6,592 nt of DNA, from the NCBI GenBank assembly GCA_946415665.1, contig CAMKTI010000098.1, positions 1-6,592 on the forward strand. The letters are read 5' to 3'. The stretch's first letter is position 1; the number at the start of each line of letters is the position of its first letter. The stretch is from an uncultured Clostridia bacterium. GTDB taxonomy: Bacteria > Bacillota > Clostridia > Lachnospirales > CAMVHY01. Positions 1 to 5,264 of this stretch are shown in pieces. Under the pieces are notes generated by a model. It was given only the letters and a program-made list of their open reading frames with translations. It was not told the DNA's origin and searched no databases. The translations under genes and the position numbers were made by a program.

Positions 1-47
1 TTACCAGATTTTATATCAATATCATTCAAAATTTATTTTTTTCACAA

Positions 48-75
48 CAAAAAAAACTGCCGACTCGACAGTTTT
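48..75 (-). terminator. Rho-independent terminator (repeat copy), likely serving the ubiquitin-like gene
   Basis: Read on the minus strand, 75 to 53 forms a 10-bp stem (AAAACTGTCG / CGGCAGTTTT, one G-U pair) with an AGT loop. A run of T residues follows, from the A-run at 49-56. It lies about 170 bases downstream of the ubiquitin-like gene stop on the same strand with no clear terminator between, so it probably ends that transcript. In sequence it is the duplicated hlyIII terminator. Confidence 0.8.
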
Positions 76-116
76 CTAAAATTATTCACACTCAACTCAA
101 ATAAAATTTTTTCAAC

Positions 117-152
117 TCAAACTTTAACAGGCAAAACATAAAATAAAATACA
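117..152 (-). pseudogene. hemolysin III 3' remnant (11 codons plus stop)
   Basis: On the minus strand this segment reads CILFYVLPVKV followed by TGA, identical to the C-terminus of the intact hlyIII product encoded at 1377-2042. The frame is broken immediately upstream, at 153, where the sequence becomes unrelated. It is a duplicated gene end without a start and cannot make a protein. It marks the breakpoint of the duplication that produced the repeat. Confidence 0.8.
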
Positions 153-242
153 AAGATTTCAGTTGTTTAAGCTAATTGGTTTATTTGTATTTATAAAGGT
201 ACCTGTTTTAAATTTAAACTTTATTTTTTTTCACAAAGCATA

Positions 243-1055
243 TCAATTAAATTCTTCATGAGAGCTGATCTGAGCTGAAATGTCAGGAACATTCTTTGTT
301 TCTTGAATTAAGTTGTTTTTGGGAAAAGGTCCTGAAATCTTAGAACTAATTTCAGTTTCCACTGGCGTTTTAGGTTTTCTAAAAAACAGTTCAAAAATCC
401 ATAGAAAAAATGATTTGAAACTCCGTCTCCCATTTGATTTTTCACTTATTGCATCACTTTTCAACATTTTTTCTTCATTGTTGAGTAACGATTGGTTTTT
501 CACCGTGTTTTCTTTTTCTCTAAACATACTGCTTTCTGTTTTTAAGTTGTTTAAGTCATTAATGTTTGCATTCACTTGTTTATGTTTTTCGCTGCTTGTC
601 TTGTTCAATGATATCATTACTTTTTGCCCTACTACTCGGTTTACATCTACTAGGTCTATATTAATGATTTCTATTGCATTCGGCTTTTTTGTCCATCCAT
701 CAGTCAAGTTTTTTTTATCCGCACTTTTTATATCGGCCCATGAAAACAATCCGTCTTCTCTCGAAAATAAACGCCCCAAAAACATCAATGTAGAACAATC
801 CTTAATATTTAGGTCACTTATTTTTATCTGCTTGAAATCTTGGCCCTTAAGTTTCTTGCTTAAAGATTCCGATTCAAAAAATAACTCAAAGCATGCTACT
901 GATTTCATAATTTCTGTACCTTCTGATTTTTTCAAGGCTATTAAAAGATCTTCAAATGTTGCATCAGGCTCCAATTTTAATTTAACTTTGTTTTGACCTA
1001 GATCTTTTACATAAACAGTTATTTTTTCTATATTTTTATTTTGTTTTTCACTCAT
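243..1055 (-). CDS. Ubiquitin-like (beta-grasp) domain protein of unknown function
   Basis: The product is 270 residues from the ATG at 1055. A TTG at 1124 would extend the frame by 23 codons, but it lies at the predicted transcription start and lacks a ribosome binding site, whereas the chosen ATG has GGGAAG 8 bases upstream. Residues 11-96 resemble ubiquitin in order: strand ITVYVK (12-17); strand KLKLEP (25-30); helix from TFEDLL (33-38) ending in SEG (44-46); strand FELFF (56-60); then SDLNIKDCSTL (80-90), against SDYNIQKESTL in ubiquitin; then GRL (94-96). Counterparts of the ubiquitin Leu8-Ile44-Val70 patch appear to be L19, F59 and L93. There is no Gly-Gly end; the chain continues through a possibly strand-rich part (127-150), a polar linker, and a hydrophobic run at 215-225. 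There is no signal peptide. It could act as a built-in ubiquitin-like adaptor; a YukD/EsaB-type fold relative is the main alternative. The fold call is by eye. Confidence 0.72.
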   Translation of the reverse strand: MSEKQNKNIEKITVYVKDLGQNKVKLKLEPDATFEDLLIALKKSEGTEIMKSVACFELFFESESLSKKLKGQDFKQIKISDLNIKDCSTLMFLGRLFSREDGLFSWADIKSADKKNLTDGWTKKPNAIEIINIDLVDVNRVVGQKVMISLNKTSSEKHKQVNANINDLNNLKTESSMFREKENTVKNQSLLNNEEKMLKSDAISEKSNGRRSFKSFFLWIFELFFRKPKTPVETEISSKISGPFPKNNLIQETKNVPDISAQISSHEEFN

Positions 1056-1063
1056 TTTTAATT

Positions 1064-1070
1064 CTTCCCT
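1064..1070 (-). promoter_or_regulatory. Ribosome binding site deciding the ubiquitin-like gene start
   Basis: Minus-strand AGGGAAG lies 8 bases before the ATG at 1055. No comparable site precedes the upstream in-frame TTG (1124), which supports the shorter 270-residue product. Confidence 0.65.
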
Positions 1071-1129
1071 TTTATCAAAAAAAATATTTACCAAAAAAAA
1101 ATCATGTCTCTTTTCACTTGGCAATGTTA

Positions 1130-1158
1130 ATTTTAAAACAAAATTTTTTATTTGTCAA
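1130..1158 (-). promoter_or_regulatory. Sigma-A type promoter of the ubiquitin-like gene
   Basis: On the minus strand a perfect -35 TTGACA (1153-1158) is followed after 17 bases by a -10 TAAAAT (1130-1135), five of six matches to TATAAT. Transcription should start near 1123, giving a leader of about 68 bases before the ATG at 1055. The gene therefore has its own strong housekeeping promoter, downstream of the hlyIII terminator, and does not depend on read-through from the hisS operon. Confidence 0.8.
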
Positions 1159-1262
1159 GAGGTAATTTAAATTTTTTTATAAAATTAATTTTCAAACACA
1201 GATTTAAATTTTTAATTGCCATTTTAAAAATTTTCACGTGTTTATCATTTCCGTTTATTTTA

Positions 1263-1412
1263 TTATCAGATTTTATATCACTATCATCCAAAATCTATTT
1301 TTATCACAACAAAAAAACTGCCGACTCGACAGTTTTTTAAAATTATTCACACTCAACTCAAATAAAATTTTTTAACTCAAACTTTAACAGGCAAAACATA
1401 AAATAAAATACA
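1263..1412. repeat. Direct repeat R2 (right copy, resident at hlyIII 3' end)
   Basis: This is the second copy of the repeat at 1-152. Its right end (1377-1412) is the 3' end of the intact hlyIII gene, and its centre is the hlyIII terminator. It is therefore probably the original location, with 1-152 the derived copy. The homology ends at 1412 inside the coding sequence, just before the Cys codon that begins the final CILFYVLPVKV residues has been passed by a further codon. At 1.26 kb apart, the copies could support recombinational loss or amplification of the DNA between them. Confidence 0.93.
1311..1338 (-). terminator. Rho-independent terminator of the hisS-aspS-hlyIII operon
   Basis: The minus strand forms the 10-bp stem AAAACTGTCG / CGGCAGTTTT (1314-1336) with loop AGT, followed by a T-run (complement of the A-run 1311-1317). 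It starts about 40 bases after the hlyIII stop. Read on the plus strand the stem has one C-A mismatch but also ends in a T-run, so weak activity in the other direction is possible. An identical stem lies at 53-75. Confidence 0.85.
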
Positions 1413-2042
1413 TAAATAATGTAAGATGCTTCCACCTAAAACAAAAAAATGCCAGATCATATGCATATATTTTGGTTTTGTCATTACATAAAAAATAATT
1501 CCGAGCGAATAAAAAATTCCTCCAATCAATAATAACAATAGCGCTCTAAAATCTAATAAATTTATTATTTGACGCGCGCAAAAAATTATCGACCATCCCA
1601 TTAATAAATAAAAAATCAAAGACAACCTATGAAATTTTTTTATGTCAATCAAATTTAAAATTATCCCGACTACACTTAAAAAAATATTAAAGCCAAATAA
1701 AATCCATCCTATTTTTTTTTCAAGTTTTACTAAACAAAACGGCGCATACGATCCCAGAATTAAAAAAAATATCGAGCAATGATCAAACGCACGAAAAATT
1801 TTTTTAGCCATAATTTTTTTTTTACTTATCGCATGATAAAACGTCGAACTAAAATATAAAATTATAAGCGAAACGCCATAAATTATTCCGCTTACAAGAC
1901 TATAAATATTTCCACAAACCAAAGCTTTTAAAATTAAAAAAATCAATCCCACAATCGAAGCGATTAATCCGATTCCATGCGTAATCGAATTAGCAATTTC
2001 CTCGCCAAAACTTTGCCCATTAAATTTATCAACATCCGTCAT
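1377..2042 (-). CDS. Hemolysin III / YqfA family membrane protein (PAQR-like)
   Basis: The 221-residue product has the length and pattern of bacterial hemolysin III (TrhA/YqfA) proteins, integral membrane proteins with seven helices related to eukaryotic PAQR receptors. Visible family motifs are EEIANSITHGIG (14-25), S66-x3-H70 in SSTFYH, FDH at 86-88 (D87), and H194-x3-H198 near the C-terminus; the Ser, Asp and His set corresponds to the metal site of the superfamily. Hydrophobic segments fall near 23-40, 45-64, 89-104, 112-131, 139-156, 166-187 and 199-217. The start overlaps the aspS stop by one base and has GAGG 7 bases upstream, so it is translationally coupled as the last gene of the operon. 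In vivo the family is linked to membrane homeostasis; the haemolysin name is historical and does not by itself imply a toxin. Its last 11 codons are duplicated at 117-152. Confidence 0.92.
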   Translation of the reverse strand: MTDVDKFNGQSFGEEIANSITHGIGLIASIVGLIFLILKALVCGNIYSLVSGIIYGVSLIILYFSSTFYHAISKKKIMAKKIFRAFDHCSIFFLILGSYAPFCLVKLEKKIGWILFGFNIFLSVVGIILNLIDIKKFHRLSLIFYLLMGWSIIFCARQIINLLDFRALLLLLIGGIFYSLGIIFYVMTKPKYMHMIWHFFVLGGSILHYLCILFYVLPVKV

Positions 2043-3817
2043 TAATTTTCCTCACCCGAATCTTTTTTTATTATTTTTATTCCCAACTCTTCCAGTTGCT
2101 CATCAAAAACTTCTCCCGGCGCATTTGTCAATGGACACGAAGCATCTTTCACTTTTGGAAAAGCAATTACATCACGAATATAATCCTGATTTAATAAAAG
2201 CATTATCAATCTATCAAAACCATATGCTAAACCACCGTGCGGAGGCACACCATATTTAAAAGCCTCAAGCAAAAATCCAAATCTTTCCTCTATATCTTTT
2301 TGCTTTAAATTCAACAAATCAAATATTTTTTTTTGCAGGCCACGATCATAAATTCTTAAACTTCCGCCACCTAATTCGAATCCATTTAAAACTATGTCAT
2401 AAGCTTTTGCTCTAACTTTTTCCGGCTCCGAATCCAAAAATTTTATATCTTCATCCATTGGTGCTGTAAACGGATGATGAACAGCAAAAAATCTTTTATC
2501 ATCCTCCGACCATTCAAACATTGGAAATTCTGTTACCCACAAAAATTTATATTCATCCTTATTTATCAAATCAAATTTTTTTGCCACATAATTTCTTAAA
2601 TTTCCGAGCGCATTCAAAACAATTTTATTTTCTTTATCCGCACAAATCAAAATACTATCTCCGGGTTTCGCATCAAATAAATTTATTATTTCTTTTATTT
2701 TCTCGTCGCTCAAAAATTTTTTTAAATAACTTTTATATTCTCCCGTTTTATCAATCAAAATATTCGCAAGAAAATCGCTTTTAAAATCTTTAATAAACTC
2801 AGCAAAATAATCTAATTGCCGGCGCGAAAAATTTATGTTTTCAACTTTAAATCCTCTTACGCTTCCACCATTTTCTATCGCTTCATCAAAAATTTTAAAT
2901 CCAGAGTTTTTAACAATCTCATTCAAATTTTTTATTTCCAAATCAAATCTTAAATCCGGCTTATCCGAGCCAAATCTTTCCATAGCTTCTTTATAACTTA
3001 ATCTTAAAAACGGCGTTTTTATTTCTTTTCCAAGTATCTCCATAAAAACTTTTTTTAATAATCTCTCATTCAAATCAATTACATCGTCGACATCAACAAA
3101 AGATAATTCCATATCGACTTGTGTAAATTCCGGTTGTCTGTCCGCGCGTAAATCTTCATCTCGAAAACATTTTACAATCTGATAATATCTATCGAATCCC
3201 GAAACCATTAATAATTGCTTAAATAATTGTGGCGATTGTGGCAAAGCATAAAATTCTCCCGGATGAATTCTACTCGGAACTAAATAATCTCTTGCACCTT
3301 CAGGTGTTGATTTTGTCAAAACAGGTGTTTCTATCTCTAAAAAATTATTTTGATTCAAAAATTCTCTTATAACCTGCGCTGTTTTGTGCCTCAAAAATAA
3401 ATTCTTTTGCAATTCCGGACGCCGTAAATCCAAATATCTATATTTTAATCTTAAATCTTCTTTTACATCTTTATCCAAAATACTAAACGGTGTAATTTCT
3501 GATTCCGAAAAAATAATTAAATCCTGTGCCAAAATTTCTATTTTTCCGGTCTTCATCTCCGGATTTATATCTTTTTCATCGCGCGCATTAACCATTCCCG
3601 TAATTCCAATTACAAACTCAGACTTTATATTTTTTGCTAACTCAAATAGATCTTTTTGATCTTGTTTTATAACTGCTTGAACCAAACCTGTTCGATCTCT
3701 CAAAGAAATAAAAATTAATTGCCCAAGATTTCTTTTTTTATGCACCCAACCACAAACCGTCACAACTTTCCCAATTTTTTTTTCATCAACATCATTACAC
3801 ATATCGCTTCTTTTCAT
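2042..3817 (-). CDS. aspS: Aspartyl-tRNA synthetase (bacterial type)
   Basis: The 591-residue product charges tRNA-Asp with aspartate using ATP in the cytoplasm. The length is that of bacterial AspRS, with an N-terminal OB-fold anticodon domain (about 1-105; CGWVHKKRNLG at 22-32), a class II catalytic core, and the bacterial GAD insertion (about 300-410). Motif 2 is CFRDEDLRADRQPEFTQ (217-233), and motif 3 is GLAYGFDRL (529-537). The flipping-loop region TPEGARDYLVPSR (171-183) and SPQLFKQLL (195-203) are intact, as are GSDKPD (283-288) and FELGGGS (480-486). L31 and K82 are the residues reported in discriminating AspRS; enzymes that also charge tRNA-Asn usually have His and Gly there, so this one is probably tRNA-Asp specific (inference). 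The ATG overlaps the hisS stop (ATGA), with GGAGGAG 8 bases upstream. No disabling change is seen. Confidence 0.98.
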   Translation of the reverse strand: MKRSDMCNDVDEKKIGKVVTVCGWVHKKRNLGQLIFISLRDRTGLVQAVIKQDQKDLFELAKNIKSEFVIGITGMVNARDEKDINPEMKTGKIEILAQDLIIFSESEITPFSILDKDVKEDLRLKYRYLDLRRPELQKNLFLRHKTAQVIREFLNQNNFLEIETPVLTKSTPEGARDYLVPSRIHPGEFYALPQSPQLFKQLLMVSGFDRYYQIVKCFRDEDLRADRQPEFTQVDMELSFVDVDDVIDLNERLLKKVFMEILGKEIKTPFLRLSYKEAMERFGSDKPDLRFDLEIKNLNEIVKNSGFKIFDEAIENGGSVRGFKVENINFSRRQLDYFAEFIKDFKSDFLANILIDKTGEYKSYLKKFLSDEKIKEIINLFDAKPGDSILICADKENKIVLNALGNLRNYVAKKFDLINKDEYKFLWVTEFPMFEWSEDDKRFFAVHHPFTAPMDEDIKFLDSEPEKVRAKAYDIVLNGFELGGGSLRIYDRGLQKKIFDLLNLKQKDIEERFGFLLEAFKYGVPPHGGLAYGFDRLIMLLLNQDYIRDVIAFPKVKDASCPLTNAPGEVFDEQLEELGIKIIKKDSGEEN

Positions 3818-5079
3818 AAACTTTTCTCCTCCAAACTTTTTCGTTCCAACAAAAATTTTTTTATTTCATCTTCATTTAATCCAACTTCATATTCTTTTTT
3901 GCTTTCCAAATTTTTAATTTTTGCCACATTATTTTTTAATTCCTCGTCGCCAATTATCATAAAAAATTTTGTATTCAATCTAAGCGCATTTTTTAATTGC
4001 GATTTTATTCCTCGCTCCTGATTATTATATTCAATTTTAAAATTTTCAGCGCGCAAATAATTCATTAACAAAAATGCTTTTTCGCGAGATTCAAAATCCA
4101 TATTTCCAATAAATAAATCTAATCTATTTTTGCAATCACAAAACAAATTTTGCTCTTTTATGACAGAAATTAATCTTTCCATGCCAAAACCAAATCCAAC
4201 AGCAGGAATTTTTTTGCCGCCTAATTCAAAAACCAAATTATCATATCGTCCGCCGCCACAAATCGCAATATCATTATAAATAAATTCAAAAACACTGCGA
4301 GTATAATAATCCAAACCTCTAACGATTTTATTATCAACTTCAAAATTAATTTTTAATTTATCCAGCAAATTTTTTAATCGCTCAAAATGATTTTTACAAT
4401 CATCACACAAAAAATCTAAAATATTTGGTGCGTCCGATAAAAATTTTTTACACGATTCTTTTTTGCAATCTAAAATCCTTAATGGATTCGTTGCGAATCT
4501 TTTTTGACAATCTGAACAAAAATCTTGTAAATTCACTCGCACAAAATTTTTTAACTCAGAATTATATTTTTGTCGGCAATTTTTGCACCCAATCGAATTT
4601 ATTTTTAGATTTATATTTTTTAAGCCCAAATCACGCAAAATTTTATCAGCCAAAAAAATAATTTCTGCGTCACATTCAGAATTTTCACAACCAAAAAATT
4701 CTGCACCGCATTGATAAAATTCGCGATATCTTCCATTTTGTGGACGCTCGTATCTAAATGCTGGCGAAATATAAAATAATTTTTGATAAGCGTCAAATAA
4801 ATTATGTTCGATTCCGGCACGAACAACTGCTGCTGTCCCTTCAGGTTTTAAAGTTAAACTTCGCCCTGATTTGTCTTGAAACGTATACATTTCTTTTTGA
4901 ACTATGTCTGAATTTTCCCCGACACTTCTCAAAAATAATTCTGTGTGTTCAAAAACTGGCGTTCTGATTTCAAAAAAATTAAATCCAAAAAAAATATTTT
5001 TTATGATTGATTCGATTTGATTCCATAAATATGCTTCATCTGCAAAAATATCTTTTGTTCCACGAACAGATTTAATCAT
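3814..5079 (-). CDS. hisS: Histidyl-tRNA synthetase
   Basis: The 421-residue product charges tRNA-His with histidine; it is a class II synthetase normally active as a dimer. The start at 5079 (MIKSVRGTKDIF) has AAGGAG 7 bases upstream and the family's usual N-terminus; a TTG at 5115 lacks these signals and lies at the predicted transcription start. Seen in order: motif 1 region FEIRTPVFEHTELF (36-49); LKPEGTA (77-83); motif 2 RYERPQNGRYREFYQ (109-123); the histidine-specific IVRGLDYYT (252-260, catalytic R254); GGGRYD (275-280); motif 3 GFGFGMERL (295-303); and a C-terminal anticodon domain (about 321-410). The insertion domain holds cysteine pairs C165/C168, C188/C191, C205/C210 and C225/C228, a pattern I associate with clostridial HisRS and possibly zinc binding. 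It is the first gene of the hisS-aspS-hlyIII operon and overlaps aspS by 4 bases. Confidence 0.98.
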   Translation of the reverse strand: MIKSVRGTKDIFADEAYLWNQIESIIKNIFFGFNFFEIRTPVFEHTELFLRSVGENSDIVQKEMYTFQDKSGRSLTLKPEGTAAVVRAGIEHNLFDAYQKLFYISPAFRYERPQNGRYREFYQCGAEFFGCENSECDAEIIFLADKILRDLGLKNINLKINSIGCKNCRQKYNSELKNFVRVNLQDFCSDCQKRFATNPLRILDCKKESCKKFLSDAPNILDFLCDDCKNHFERLKNLLDKLKINFEVDNKIVRGLDYYTRSVFEFIYNDIAICGGGRYDNLVFELGGKKIPAVGFGFGMERLISVIKEQNLFCDCKNRLDLFIGNMDFESREKAFLLMNYLRAENFKIEYNNQERGIKSQLKNALRLNTKFFMIIGDEELKNNVAKIKNLESKKEYEVGLNEDEIKKFLLERKSLEEKSL

Positions 5080-5086
5080 AATTTTT

Positions 5087-5092
5087 CTCCTT
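5087..5092 (-). promoter_or_regulatory. Ribosome binding site deciding the hisS start
   Basis: Minus-strand AAGGAG lies 7 bases before the ATG at 5079. It fixes the 421-residue start and argues against the in-frame TTG 36 bases further upstream. Confidence 0.85.
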
Positions 5093-5124
5093 TTATTTTT
5101 AAAATTAATCTTCAAATCAAAATC

Positions 5125-5153
5125 ATTATAACAAAAACATTTTGTGCTTTAAA
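5125..5153 (-). promoter_or_regulatory. Extended -10 promoter of the hisS-aspS-hlyIII operon
   Basis: On the minus strand a perfect TATAAT (5125-5130) is preceded by TG one base upstream, forming an extended -10. A weak -35-like TTTAAA lies at 5148-5153 with 17-base spacing. Transcription should start near 5118, leaving a leader of about 40 bases. That is too short for a T-box, and no GGTGG-type T-box core is present on this strand between the gene and the divergent neighbour. Confidence 0.7.
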
Positions 5154-5165
5154 TCTGAAAAAAAC

Positions 5166-5194
5166 TTGACACAACAAAAAATTTTTTTTATAAT
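5166..5194 (+). promoter_or_regulatory. Consensus sigma-A promoter of the 424-residue gene
   Basis: A perfect -35 TTGACA (5166-5171) and a perfect -10 TATAAT (5189-5194) are separated by 17 AT-rich bases. The expected start is near 5201, giving a leader of about 64 bases before the ATG at 5265. It is divergent from the hisS promoter, and the two -35 regions lie about 13 bases apart, so polymerases could compete. No operator-like inverted repeat is apparent. Confidence 0.88.
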
Positions 5195-5264
5195 AAAATT
5201 ATAGTTCGATATAAATTTTATTTTGGTTTGTATTTTTTGTTTTATTTTTTGGAGGTAGACGATT

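Larger units (their letters stand above)
1..152. repeat. Direct repeat R1 (left copy, hlyIII tail plus terminator)
   Basis: This segment matches 1263-1412 in the same orientation with 6 substitutions and 2 single-base indels over about 152 bases. Five of the substitutions lie in positions 1-45; the part from the terminator to the hlyIII codons has one substitution (76) and the two indels (A-run 49-56, base 113). The match stops sharply after 152. On the left it reaches the window edge, so the true repeat is probably longer. It contains the last hlyIII codons and the factor-independent terminator. The ubiquitin-like gene sits between the two copies. Confidence 0.93.

Noticed and set aside
191..221. 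AT palindrome TTTAAATTTAAA and GGTACC near the end of the ubiquitin-like gene as a terminator
   Set aside because: The stem is almost pure AT and unstable, and no T-run follows on the minus strand. Such palindromes are expected by chance in DNA of this composition.
313..996. Plus-strand 227-residue open frame
   Set aside because: It lies entirely antisense to the ubiquitin-like gene, has no ribosome binding site, and its composition (Phe/Leu/Ser-rich) is what a complement of Lys/Glu/Asn codons gives.
1056..1124. A 23-codon N-terminal extension of the ubiquitin-like gene from a TTG
   Set aside because: The TTG coincides with the predicted transcription start and lacks a ribosome binding site, whereas the ATG at 1055 has one.
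1152..1340. Plus-strand 62-residue open frame
   Set aside because: It starts inside the -35 region of the ubiquitin-like gene promoter and runs through spacer and the terminator hairpin. It has no ribosome binding site, and AT-rich DNA readily yields such Phe/Leu/Ile-rich frames.
5080..5115. A 12-codon N-terminal extension of hisS from a TTG
   Set aside because: The extension would cover the AAGGAG site of the ATG at 5079, and HisRS proteins typically begin close to the RGTKD motif.
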